From Craterostigma plantagineum (lineage: Eukaryota; Streptophyta; Magnoliopsida; Lamiales; Linderniaceae): 64,000 nucleotides of DNA. A model generated the notes under the pieces. That model was given only the letters and a program-made list of their open reading frames with translations, was not told the origin of the DNA and did no database searches. The position numbers were made by a program, and so were the translations under genes. The DNA is taken from the NCBI GenBank assembly GCA_027422505.1, contig JAPQWV010000671.1, positions 62,001 through 126,000 of the forward strand. Direction: 5' to 3'. Positions within the stretch are counted from its first letter, which is position 1; every line of letters begins with the position of its first letter. This document shows, piece after piece, positions 1-10,733 of this stretch.

Positions 1-1195
1 CGGCGAGGGATTTATTACAGCAGATATCTTCATCGCATGGAAAAATGCAGTCTTTGCCGAGCCAAAGACCATCGAGCCCATCGAGTCGAACGCATAGTTC
101 GAACTCTGTTCTTAGCTTCGTGGTGGATATCAAGAAAGGGACAAAGGCTTCGAACCTTATCGAGGATGTCCATCAGCTGAGGTTGTTGTACAACGGATAC
201 GCGCAATGGAGGTACGTAAATGGCAGAAGTGATGCCATGTTATGCTCTCAGAAGACGAAGGCAGAGGTACTATGAATCTGAAAACTCGCTTTTTCTTTCT
301 TTGTCAAACGAAGTCTTAATCGCATTTTCCCGGCGCAGAAAACGATGTACAGCGCGTGGAGAGAAACAGCAGATTTGGAGGCGTCGGTGGTCGAGAAAAG
401 ATCGTACGTTCAGGCGCTGAAGCTGAAGCTCATGCTGCATTCAATCTTGAACAATCAAGTACAATGATCGATCTTATTCTAGTTCTACGTTCTACGTGTA
501 AAGATTCTATCTGCTCATACGTTTCTATAACTTAACTGAAAGTACTTACCATCTCAGATTGCGCGTCTTGACGAATGGGCTTCATTCGAAAGGGATCATA
601 TCAACTCACTAACATGTGCCATCCAAGATCTTCAGGCTTGCATCGTTCGAGTTCCTTTGAACGGTGGAGCAAAGGTGTGCTAAGATTTTCTCATATCTTT
701 CAAGGGAAATCACCTAACAAAAATCAATAAATTTTTCTAGGTTGATATACGAACTATGAAGGAAACTTTAAGCTCTGCTGCTGATGGAATGCAATCCCTG
801 GAAACCACGTTAAGTTCCATACTTCCTCGGGTGAGATTCGTCTTCTCGTTTCTTACGTTAGAAAAGAATGCAGTACTATGTTTCACTTCACCTCATTTTT
901 TCATTACAACATTCGCCTGACGTACTTTAGCAAACAATGAAGGTAGAAAGAACAAGCTCGTCGTTTGCAGAGGTTGCCCGCGTGGCAGCTCTTGAGAAGG
1001 CAATGCTCGACGAATGTGAATCGCTTCTGTCTTCTACAACTGTATTGCAGGTGAGTTTAGACGTTTGAATCGTAAGTTAGTTACATAGCTTTCGAAAGAG
1101 ATTCTCGTGCTTATGAGATTTCAAACTTGGATGGATCTCAGGTGGAAGAAAACAGCCTAAGGACATATCTACTTCAGATGAATCAAGATTTCTAA
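1..1195 (+). CDS. QWRF motif-containing protein, 5'-partial (microtubule/augmin-associated family)
   Basis: C-terminal part of a QWRF-domain protein; the start lies left of the window. Coding exons read in one frame: ..266, 339-458, 558-674, 741-830, 931-1050, 1142-1195, all with GT-AG borders. The signature block is seen as LRLLYNGYAQWRYVNGR, so the usual QWRF is QWRY here. Downstream come MYSAW, helical stretches such as ARLDEWASFERDH, and a leucine-rich end. In the family (EDE1, augmin subunit 8 and relatives) this region binds microtubules and serves spindle or cortical arrays. The family is plant-specific. No frame break is visible. The subfamily cannot be set without the N-terminus. The function is from family knowledge; the QWRY block and exon structure are seen directly. 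Confidence 0.88.
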
Positions 1196-1493
1196 GAGTA
1201 GTAATAATCGAAGAGTTTCGAACACAATGTAGGGACTAGATTAAGGTAGTTGATATTCATGTTTTTTTCCCCCAATGTAGGACTAGAGTTCTATACATTT
1301 CATACACAGAACTTTAATGTAATAGTGAGATGAAAGCTTTTTATACAGAACTCAGAAGTTAGGGAAGAATACTATCACAACATTCTTAATTAATAAAGAG
1401 AGATGGTGTAATACTACAATTATTTTGTAGTAATAGTTAAGGTCTTAAAATCAATAATAGCAAACGACAGTATGACAACAGATGTTAATTTAT

Positions 1494-2494
1494 GGGTAAA
1501 TTCCTTATCACACCCTGTCAGAAACTAAACTTCCTTATCAGTACCCCTACGAAAATTTTTTCTGTTCAGTACCCATCTGCAAAAAGTTGTGTGTTTAATA
1601 CCCCAAACAGTGATCGGACGGAAATACCCTTTCCTGAAATTAAGTTGGACATCATACCAACTGATTTGATTATTATACCAACTGTTATCCTAATTATACC
1701 AACTGTTATAGTGTACAATTCTGTTGGTATAATTACGATAACAGTTGGTATAATTTCTACAATTTCTGGTATAATTTCAAAATCAGTTGGTATAAATGTC
1801 AATTTCGCTGTATAAAATTATAAAACGTTATTTTTTGGTACAATAAGCAAAACAGATGGTATAATTCTACAATTTCTGGTATAATTTCAAAATCATTTGG
1901 TATAAATGTCCAATTTCGCTGTATAAAATTATAATAACGTTAATTAACCAACTGCTTCGATTATTATACCAACTGTCATTCTAATTATATCAACTATTAT
2001 CATTATTATACCAACTGGTATAGTGTACAATTATGTTGGTATAATTACGACAACAGTTGGTATAATTTCTACAATTTCTGATATAATTTCAAAATCAGTT
2101 GGTATAAATGTCTAATTTCACTGTATAAAATTATAATAACGTTATTTACTGGTACGATAACCACAACATATGGTATAATTTCGGTAATTTCGAAATCAGT
2201 TGGTATAAATGTCCAATTTCGCTGTATAAAATCATAATAACGTTATTTACTGGTACGATAACCAAAACAGATGGTATATTTTTTATAATTTCTGGTATAA
2301 TTTCAAAATCAGTTGGTATAAATGTCCAATTTGAAGTGTGAGACAGGGGTATTTTCGACTTTTTAACCATGAAAAGACCTTTTTAGATACTGAACAGGAA
2401 GAAATTTTCAAATGGATAGTTATAAGGAAGAAATAATTCGAGGGTATTTAAGAGGAATTTGAAAACTCAAAAGGTACTTATCAGGAATTAACCC
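1494..2494. mobile_element. Non-autonomous Mutator-like element, 1001 bp, with 9-bp target duplication
   Basis: The element begins GGGTAAATTCC and ends GGAATTAACCC. It is flanked by the identical 9-mer TTAATTTAT at 1485-1493 and 2495-2503. The outer ~130 bases on each side are imperfect inverted repeats; for example GAAAATTTTTTCTGTTCAGTA near 1553 matches the reverse strand near 2385-2410. The interior (about 1660-2330) is a mosaic of ~100-113 bp units carrying TTGGTATAA and its complement TTATACCAA. One phrase, GGTATAAATGTC, recurs with ends at 1800, 1910, 2112, 2213 and 2326. No transposase is encoded. Short open frames inside (IIPTV repeats) merely translate the repeat. A 9-bp duplication is typical of Mutator-like elements. 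Confidence 0.85.
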
Positions 2495-2787
2495 TTAATT
2501 TATAGAACGACAATTACGAAATCACCCCTGAGCCTCATTCATTCATATCACGCCCTATATTAGCAAGGGTTTCTCAACGGCGCCCCCTTTCTTTGCAAAC
2601 ACCATTACCCTCTTCTCGTTGTAGAGAGAGGAAGCCACAGAAATCGTTCTTTCTATAGATTTTTCCATTACCTTCTTTTAGCTGCTTCGGATTCGTACGC
2701 CCGTGTACGCGTACGCGCTAGAGCTTACTGTATCCGTAGATTTTGAAGATCGATCCTTGAAGATTTGACGGTGATCGTTGACGAGTT

Positions 2788-5700
2788 ATGCAGGCTGATC
2801 AGACGGTGCTGAGCTTGAGACCAGGTGGTGGAAATCGCGGTGGGAATCGATTTATTGGCGGACCTCGCTTCGATTCGTCTTCGTCGGCGGCTAATTTAGA
2901 CGGTTCTTTGCTGCGTCACCACAGTGGTTCCCCTGCTCCTTTGGGTTCTTCGTTGAAGGTCGATTCTTTATTCTTTTGGAGCTCAGTTTCAAGAAATTAT
3001 TGATCAGATCTAGAGTTTATATAGGCGTTTCTTATTTTGTCGTCGGCGGCTACTTTGTTGCGCTTGAACAGATTGTGTTGCTAAAGTTCTGGTTTGGTTG
3101 TGTTAGTCTTTTTGCTATAATATTTATGGGTGTGTTGTGCGTGAAGACAGGATATTTTAATATGGTTAGTACAGTTAGTGGCTTCGCTTGTTGTTGGAGA
3201 TTGATTTCTACTCGTATTTTTTCATTTGTTGAGTTCGTGCCAAATAAACCAAGCAGCGGGAGACTTTTTACGAAAAAATTTATATGTTTGCAATTTTGTT
3301 GTTCTGCTTTTCCGTTTGAGCTTCGTATGTGTAGCCGTTGGAGTGTCCTAATTCTTGGCAGCATACTCGCGTGTGTAGCTGCTGTAAATGTGGACGCAAA
3401 TCATGACGCAGGGTTTAGGTGGGCATTCTCAGAGTGGCCGGATAGCCCATAAAGAAACCTTCGGATATCTAAACTTGGCAATTTTAGATGGTTATAATCA
3501 GTATGTGTTTGCTAGTACAAGGCTAATTGCAGGCTAGCTTCATGGAATAAAGGAACGAAAATACTACAAAATTGCAATTTTTCTGTTTAGTTTCGAGAGA
3601 AAATAGGCTAATCTGTTTGTCTGATATAATTGATGGATTTTGTGCTTAAACTGTGAATACTTTTTGAATAATCTCATTGAGGCCGTTATGGTTGGGAGAT
3701 CAGATATCTTTACTATATCTGTTAGTTCCTTTTTGATGGTTGCTTACTTGGTTACATGATTTGTTGCTTTCTCGAGACTTATTGTATGGTGTTATCTGTA
3801 TGATTACACTAATATATGATCTATGACAGACAGGGGAGTCTCGATTTGAAGGCCATGAAAGAATCCGTTATACTAGAGACCAGCTGCTGAGTTTGAAAGA
3901 GGTAAAAATCTTCTTACACCCCTGACCATCTGTAATTCTGCTCTTTTTTCACTTGAGAAAATGATTTTGTCCTCTTTTTATCACAATAACTACGTTATGT
4001 AGGTTGCCAATGTTATTGAAGAAATTCTGAAAGTCAAAGAAGAAGTTGAAGCTGAATTTTCTGGTTCAAATCCCACCTGGAGTCGTGTGGAAAACAATGT
4101 AAGTTACGGCAACGGTAAATCACAAGTTTTGCAACTTCGTAAATTTGTCTGGAATGATGATGCCTCTGCTGCTTACCCGCATTTATTTTGGTGCCAATCC
4201 ATTTTCAAGTGTAATTTTCATTTCTGTAAATGATACATACCGTGCTCTCTATTTCTTTTGTCTTGTAGGTCCAACCCCAAAATCAGACTCAAAGTCGTTA
4301 TGCTGAATCAGACAACCGTGTCTGGCGTAATCAGTCTGCCCAATATAATGCCTCGACCGAGGAGAGGTCATGGGAGGGAATACGAGACAGAGATTTTGGT
4401 GGTCGCTTCGACCCTAGCCAACAGAGAGAACAGCTGAGCTCGCAGTTTGCAAGGGCACAAATTTCATCTACCCAAGGGGTATATTATCTCTGTTGAGCGA
4501 ACTGTAAATTCACTTATCCATCTAACAATGCATTTACCATATAATTATCTTTATTTTATATGGTTTAGACTGCTCCTGCTCTAATCAAGGCTGACCTACC
4601 GTGGTCTGCTCGTAGAGGGAACATTTCTGAGAAGGACCGTGTTCTGAAAACTGTGAAGGGGTAATGTGTTTTGCATCAACTTCATTTATTTTGTAAATTG
4701 TAATTTGTATTTTACGGCATATGGATATGCGATTCTCTAGTTTACAGAAGGACACATTTTATTTTTTGTTTCGTTACCCTTTTTTAAGGAATTGTTTCAT
4801 TCCTTTATCAACAGGATTCTGAATAAGCTGACTCCTGAGAAGTTTGAACTCCTGAAGGGCCAGTTGTTGGATTCCGGAATCACAACTGCTGATATTTTGA
4901 AGGTAGTTCACCTTGTTCAGAATCATCGTTAACTTTCAAGTTCACTTTTTTTCATCGAATTCATCGCATCGTTGAGATCTTATGTCGTCATCGTATCTTT
5001 TGCAGGAGGTTATCTCCTTGATATTTGACAAAGCTGTCTTGGAGCCAACATTTTGCCCCATGTACGCCTTATTGTGTTCTCATCTGAATGAGAAACTTCC
5101 TCCGTTCCCGTCCGATGAGCCAGGTGGCAAGGAAATCACGTTCAAGCGTGTCCTCTTAACTAACTGTCAGGAAGCATTTGAGGGTGCTGACAAATTAAGG
5201 GAAGAGGTGAGGCAGATGACTGCCCCTGGGCTAGAACAAGAACGTAAGGACAAAGAACGATTAGTTAAACTTCGCACCCTTGGGAACATTCACCTGATTG
5301 GAGAACTTCTGAAACAGAAGATGGTCCCAGAAAAGATTGTCCATCACATAGTTCAGGTTCTTTTTCTCTGTCCATTTTCTTTTTGTCTTTTTTAAGTTTG
5401 TATGAATGTTTCCCCCGCTGATTCACTTGTTGATTTGACGTTCTTATCATCTGCTGAATATTTCTGCAGGAGCTTTTGGGGCCGGATCCTAAGAGTTGTC
5501 CGCCAGAGGAAAACGTTGAGGCCATATGTCAGTTCTTCAATACCATTGGCAAGCAGCTCGATGAGAACCAAAAGTCAAAGCGTATCAACGATGCGTACTT
5601 TGGTCGTTTGAAGGATCTGTCGACAAACTCTCAGCTTGCCTCACGGCTCAAGTTTATGGTTCGCGATGTCCTTGATCTGCGTGCCAATAATTGGGTTCCG

Positions 5701-6761
5701 AGGCGCGAAGAGGTAATAACTCCTCCACTTTTAGAAATACTCGTTCTTAGTTTTCTGCGTATGCTTCTCACATGTTTTCGCTGACCTACTTCACGTAGAT
5801 GAAAGCCAAAACCATATCAGAGATCCATTCTGAAGCTGAAAAGAACCTCGGTCTGCGCCCAGGTGCTACAGCAAGCATTCGAAACAGCCGAGCCAATGCT
5901 CCTACTTCTCCGGGGAGCCTAAGCCCCACAGCTTTCCCCATGAACCGCCCGGGCTTTGGCGGCATGATGCCCGGGATGCCCGGTACTAGAAAAATGCCTG
6001 GAATGCCCGGGATGGATAACAATGGCAATTGGGAGATTCCCAGGTCTCGGTCAATGCCCCGAGGTGATAATTCAAACATTCAAACCCCTGGGCGTAATCA
6101 GCCTTCATTCGCTGGAAAATCTCCTTCGACCAACCTTGCCCAGGGCAGCAGCAAACCGAGCCCACTTTTGCAAGGAGCCCCTAAACCCTATGATCGACAA
6201 GCTATGGCCTCTCCAGGGACTGAAACGCAATATGCTAATGTCAAAAGAGTGAACCCTGATGAGCTCAAGAAGAAGACACACTCCCTTCTCGAGGAGTACT
6301 TCAGCATAAGGCTTTTGGACGAAGCTTTGCAATGCGTGGAAGAATTGAAGTCCCCTGCCTATCATTCTGAGCTAGTCAAAGAGGCCATATCGCTCGCTTT
6401 TGAGAAGATCCCTCCTCGTGTTCTAGCAGTTGCCGAACTTCTGACCCACTTGTGTGCCAAGAAGGTTGTAAATTCGAAGCAAGTTGTTGATGGATGCCTC
6501 CTTTATGCTGAGCCATTGGACGATCTTGCGATTGATTTACCTAAGGCGCCTTCTTTGTTCGGTGAGCTTATTGGCAGGCTGGTTTTGTCCGGGACGTTGG
6601 ATTTCAATGCTGTGAAGGAGATTCTGGGGAAAGTGGGCGACGACTATTACAAGAAAGCGATCTTTGCTTCTGTGATGAAGGTGATGGGCTTGGACGATAA
6701 TGGTAAGAATGTGTTGGCTTCCCAAGCTTCAGATGTTTCGGCATGCGAGAACTTGTTTTAG
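2788..6761 (+). CDS. EIF(ISO)4G1: Eukaryotic translation initiation factor isoform 4G (eIFiso4G)
   Basis: Scaffold of the plant-specific eIFiso4F cap-binding complex in the cytoplasm. It joins eIFiso4E, eIF4A and eIF3. Nine exons keep one frame: 2788-2958, 3830-3901, 4003-4098, 4269-4478, 4569-4660, 4815-4902, 5006-5356, 5470-5712, 5799-6761, giving 761 aa, close to the family's usual ~780. Seen: an eIFiso4E-binding YxxxxLL motif (YTRDQLL, near residue 71), a MIF4G domain (about residues 205-425, [12 protein letters not shown] onward), a Gly/Met/Pro-rich linker (MPGMPG repeats), and a C-terminal MA3 domain (about 620-740, [20 protein letters not shown]). Short N-terminus is what separates eIFiso4G from eIF4G. 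The 871-base first intron carries an open frame of no meaning. No defect seen. Confidence 0.96.
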
Positions 6762-8072
6762 TGCAGCCCATCCTTTTCACCATATCGCTGATGAAGTTGG
6801 GTTGATGATGATGAAGAAATGCACATTCTTATCGTTGCTATTTATTTCTGAGTTGATGATTGGCAGCAAAGTACGTTGAAATTTTGTTTACCTTTTTTTT
6901 TTTGGTTCAGCTGTTGTGAGGAAAGAGGGCACTGAGAAGGGGATCCTCTCTTAAAGATTGGAGGCCTTCATGCTCTTTTTTCTATTTGATTAGTTTTGTT
7001 TAATTATCGTTATTGTCGTTGGACTTGAAATCAAAATTTTGTGGAATTTGTGAGTGGTAATGTGATAATGCGTTTGCCTTGCGCACATTAGTTAAAGATC
7101 GTATGCTATGGTATTCTTCATTGTAAATGCTTTCATGATATTAGGCCTACGTTTGGTTCATAAAGAAAGAAAATGTAAGACAGAAAGCTCCATATAATTA
7201 TTTTATTCTTGGGCCTGCTATAACTTATAAATTGTTTGGTAGTCAGTTTCGTACTTTGAACCAGTTATAGAATGAGTATTACATCCTTATCCTTATCTCG
7301 ACAATCATCCTCATCTATTTCTTCTCTCTCATGCTTCGTCTTCCAAGAAAGCTCTAAGTTATGGCTGCTGACACACAAACCCATATATTCACAGCTCTCC
7401 ATCTTCTTACTTTTGAATTTTCAAATAACAAAGAGGCAAATCGCTATATCATCATTTAATGCGTGGTTTATACAGAAAATTGCAGACGATGATTCGTAAG
7501 GAGGCATCAAGCCTCTACTAGGAATGGTAATTGCAGGCATCTTGTTTGAAAAATTGGGACCAGCAAAGTTCTTTGTTCATTTTCGCGAAAAAATACCATG
7601 GAAAGGTCGCCGTCAATTTTTCGTCAGTTTGCCGACTATGGAAGTCGAAGAATGATGTTTTGGAAGCAGCCCAACAAATTTCGTCGAAGATCGAAGTTAG
7701 ACAACGTCGGTTCGAAGTTGGGTCTGGCGCTGGTTAGATGTGGTGGGTCAATAGCTCTGTAGCTGGGCTTTGGGGTTTGAGGCGATGAAGTGGTAAGATA
7801 CTTTTGTAATTTTGTTGTAAACCGATGAATTGAGATAAATTATCTGGTATGAACTGTCAAGATTAAGTTATCTTAAAATGTCAAAGTGTGGGCTTCGGGC
7901 CAGTCGCGGGCCACATTTTAGAACCAAACAACTTAAACTGTCAGACTACGACAGATTATTTTTTTAACTAGGCTTATCTAGTATAGCAAACACAGCCGGT
8001 TGATAATCATAGTTATCTGGCAATCATAGTTATCTGGCATATATTCGATCAACGTGACAAGAAAATATTTTA
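6762..8072. other. Intergenic: 3'UTR of eIFiso4G and possible old MITE
   Basis: The first ~350 bases are probably the eIFiso4G 3'UTR. From about 7145 (GGCCTACGTTTGGTTC) to about 7993 (GCAAACACAGCC) the ends are weakly inverted and resemble GGCC..TTTGG-type MITE ends. No target duplication is evident, so this is a guess. A 13-bp phrase (ATCATAGTTATCT) is repeated near 8010-8040. No convincing gene. Confidence 0.3.
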
Positions 8073-8419
8073 GTGTTAATCATGATTGAGACCCCATTTT
8101 AGTTTTAAAATCGGATTCAGGCCCGATCCGAAAATTTTTAGTTCTCGATTTCTGCAGTACCACTTCATTGTTTTGCAGTACTACTTCATTGTACCACTTG
8201 TTTTTCATTACTACTTCATTGTTCTGCAGTACCACTTAATTGTTACTGCAGAAAAATGAAGTGATACGGAAGAACAATGAGTGGTAGTGCAGAACATGAA
8301 GTAATACTATAGAACAATGAAGTGGTAATGCAGAAATCGGGTCCTTACAACTAAAGATTTTCCGACAAGAACATGAAACCTAACGAAACTTAGGTTGAGG
8401 CCCGAGATCAAATTGGCCC
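8073..8419. mobile_element. Foldback (hairpin) element, about 350 bp
   Basis: Nearly the whole stretch is one large imperfect palindrome. The left arm has CCGAAAATTTTTAGTT followed by GATTTCTGCAGTACCACTT. The right arm ends with the complement (AAGTGGTAATGCAGAAATC, then AACTAAAGATTTTCCG). The arms are filled with copies of a ~30-base unit built on GTACCACTTCATTGTTCTGC, and the centre is near 8246. The outer ends are less certain, since no clean target duplication was found. The ends carry CAGGCCC-like phrases also seen at 40.7 kb and 53.7 kb. No coding capacity. Confidence 0.65.
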
Positions 8420-8584
8420 ATACTCCATAATCAGACATGACTGATACGTATGGTTCGAATTCTTGGTCCTACTCATGAGGAAAAGAGTACAGACAACGCC
8501 ATCGCACTCATTTAATCTTTTTCAATCCACCCTTCTTCTTCAGTCACCACACAACATTTGTTCCTCCAAGGCGAGAGAGATAAA

Positions 8585-8977
8585 ATGAACAGAAAGCGTT
8601 CTAAAACATGTTTGTTGCTTGCCATCTCAGTGATTCTGCTACTACTTCCCCATTTCCATCACAATTCAGCTTCAGCAGCAGCTCGTGTGAAGAAAACTAT
8701 AGCAGCAGAAAGATCATCATCGAATGAATTTTCTGTGACTGTGAGGCTTTCTTCTGATTCTCATCATGGCCTTGGCCAAATATCAGCGAACAAAAATCCT
8801 GCCGAGACTATTGTTGTCCAAATTAAGAGGCTTCGCGCGGTGCTGCCACCTGGCACCGGCGGAGCAGGTCACCGATCATCATCAAAATCGTCATCTACTG
8901 TAGTTCGACCTCAAGCTTCATCCATGAGTCAAGTTTGCTCCTTTGTGGTTTTATCTTGTTTCTTCATGGTTGTCTGA
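8585..8977 (+). CDS. Small secreted protein, unrecognised (130 aa)
   Basis: Intronless frame of 130 aa. I chose the ATG at 8585, preceded by an A-rich context, because it gives a clear signal peptide: basic MNRKRSK, then LLLAISVILLLLPHF, with likely cleavage after SASA or SAAA near residues 28-34. The mature part is Ser/His/Gly-rich and basic. It has a Pro-Gly stretch (VLPPGTGGAGHR, about residues 87-98) and a hydrophobic tail (CSFVVLSCFFMVV). The tail could be a GPI-attachment signal or a membrane anchor. Size and layout suit a plant apoplastic peptide precursor or a small GPI protein. I recognise no named family and infer no function. It lies 165 bp past the hairpin element. Confidence 0.55.
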   Translation: MNRKRSKTCLLLAISVILLLLPHFHHNSASAAARVKKTIAAERSSSNEFSVTVRLSSDSHHGLGQISANKNPAETIVVQIKRLRAVLPPGTGGAGHRSSSKSSSTVVRPQASSMSQVCSFVVLSCFFMVV

Positions 8978-9249
8978 TTTAGGGCATCATTGCAGTTCAG
9001 TCCCAGGTTGTTTATGGAGACTATCTCTCTCCATCCTTGTCTGCGTGTGCTATGTGATTTGCTTTTTCTAATTTTCTGCTAATTTGTAACAGTAAAGAAG
9101 ATTGAGAGGTCATTTGCATTGGAGTTGATTCTACATATGCTTACACTATTTAAGTCTACTAAAGAAAAAAATTCAGAAACTTGTGTCTTCTTCATCTTCT
9201 CCTCGAATTTCTTCTTGAATTTGATGAGAAAAAAAAAAACCAGCTTTCT

Positions 9250-10733
9250 TCACACCCTCAAAGCAACTGGATCTTGCCAAGAAATCTTCCTCTTCCCCGC
9301 ACGGGACGACCCTTCGCCAGAATTTCGACAAACCGAAGATACCTTCAAATCACTCTGTTGCTCGTCGTTCATACCCTTCAGCCCATTCACCTCAGCGTTC
9401 AAGTAGAAATCTTCATCCCCAGTCTGCCGTGTAAGAAAAAAAACATATCAAACCTATCCCAAACAAGAGAATCTACGGACCAAATTCAACCTACTTACAG
9501 ATATCTCATTCAGGTCGAAGCTCGGGCCTAATCTCAACGAAGGCTCTCTTACGCGAGGAGCTGCGTTGTCCTGATTCAAATCGGGCAGTGGAGAGTAAGT
9601 CTGAGGCAAGCTTCGCCTGCTACCTTCTTTGCCATTGCCATTCTTCATTCTCTTATTATGGCCACCATTAGATTCCATAGATGCAACGACTTTCCTCTGC
9701 TTCTTGGGATTCGTTACCAAACCGCGCTTGCTGGCTTCTTTTCTGGCGATGGGCTGTTTTTTCTTCGCGATTTTGGGTTGATTTGGGTGAGTAACGGTAG
9801 TTGGTCGTTCTTGAATCGAATGCGTTGTCCTTGCTTCCACGAGGCATCTATGTCTTCTTCGCAGAAACCTAGGAATGAAATAGATGGTGTAAGATCAGTT
9901 AGTGCCGAGGGAAATCGCATATGCACAGACGATAAAATAAGAGAGAAACTCAAAAATCAAGAATTAGACATACCGAACTTCAGCTGCGAGAATCAGCTTC
10001 CTCTGCTTTGCTGCATCCAACCGGCTTCTCATAGCATCAACTTCCTATGAAATTGTAGAATCAAATCATATATTATATCTATGGAGATGGAAATGGATAA
10101 TAGAGCAAGGCAAGTGTGAGATGTATATCAGCTAAATATTTAGCTTCCCAACTAAAGCTTTGCATAATCATCCAGGGTAAGGAGTGGATCATACATAGAG
10201 AAGCCATGGTAACCATCTCCAAGCAAAAGGGGGGAAAAGGAGAAAATTCCACAAGTAAAGTCAGTCCCATTGAACCAAAAACCTTTATAGAGGAAGATGA
10301 TATCTGACAGTAAGAGATCAGACTCAGGCAAGAACATGTCCAAGATCAAAATCAAAGTAAAATATGTCTAAATATATCCACAGCCCATAAAAGAATACTG
10401 GATAAAATCACACAAGGCGGAGAACTGGGCAAAAATTCCAACAGATCTGAACACAGACTTGGCAAGAATTACAAGAAAGAAAGAAACATAAAACCAACAC
10501 GAGCAGATCTTAGAGTAAGGATCAAAAACCCTCAAAAGAACCATAAAGAAACAAGAAAAAGAACTCCCTCCACACACCAAATCTTACGAGGCCAAAACAA
10601 CAAAACAACTAAAAAATCTAACCTTTTGCAAATCCTCATAGTCCTGCATTAGACTCAGATGCCTCGACCTGGCTTTGGCCTCCTCCATCCTTGACTTTGA
10701 ATCCACAGCAAACCCTTTGATCTTCCTAGACAT
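9250..10733 (-). CDS. Plant-specific small basic coiled-coil protein, function unknown (241 aa)
   Basis: Four exons on the minus strand join in frame: 10733-10623, 10044-9974, 9868-9499, 9423-9250. The start MSRKIKGFAVDSKSRMEEAK begins a short coiled coil (about residues 15-65). It ends in a basic motif AEVRFLRRRHRCLVEA, split by an intron. The middle is Lys/Arg-rich and could hold nuclear localisation signals (KKQRK, NKRMKNG). Next come the short motifs LPDLNQ and FDLNEIS, similar to each other. The last residues read GKRKISWQDPVALRV, which I believe is a conserved end of an uncharacterised land-plant family. I cannot name a function. FDLNE-like motifs occur in EAR-type repressors, so a transcription link is possible but unproven. 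The gene converges with the small secreted protein gene, 272 bp away. Confidence 0.8.

Noticed and set aside
1492..1815. 107-codon frame with repeating IIPTV (and a 78-codon frame on the other strand)
   Set aside because: Both merely translate the GGTATAA repeat of the Mutator-like element, which is open in several frames.
1660..2340. Regularly spaced repeats that could suggest a CRISPR-like array
   Set aside because: Plant nuclear DNA. Units vary in length and orientation and sit inside a transposon with a target duplication.
2976..3452. 158-codon open frame after the first eIFiso4G exon
   Set aside because: It lies wholly inside the first intron, between good donor (2959) and acceptor (3829) sites. 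Composition is Phe/Leu/Cys-rich noise.
7145..7993. Possible GGCC..TTTGG-ended MITE after eIFiso4G
   Set aside because: End similarity is only about a dozen bases and no target duplication could be set; kept only as a note in the spacer entry.
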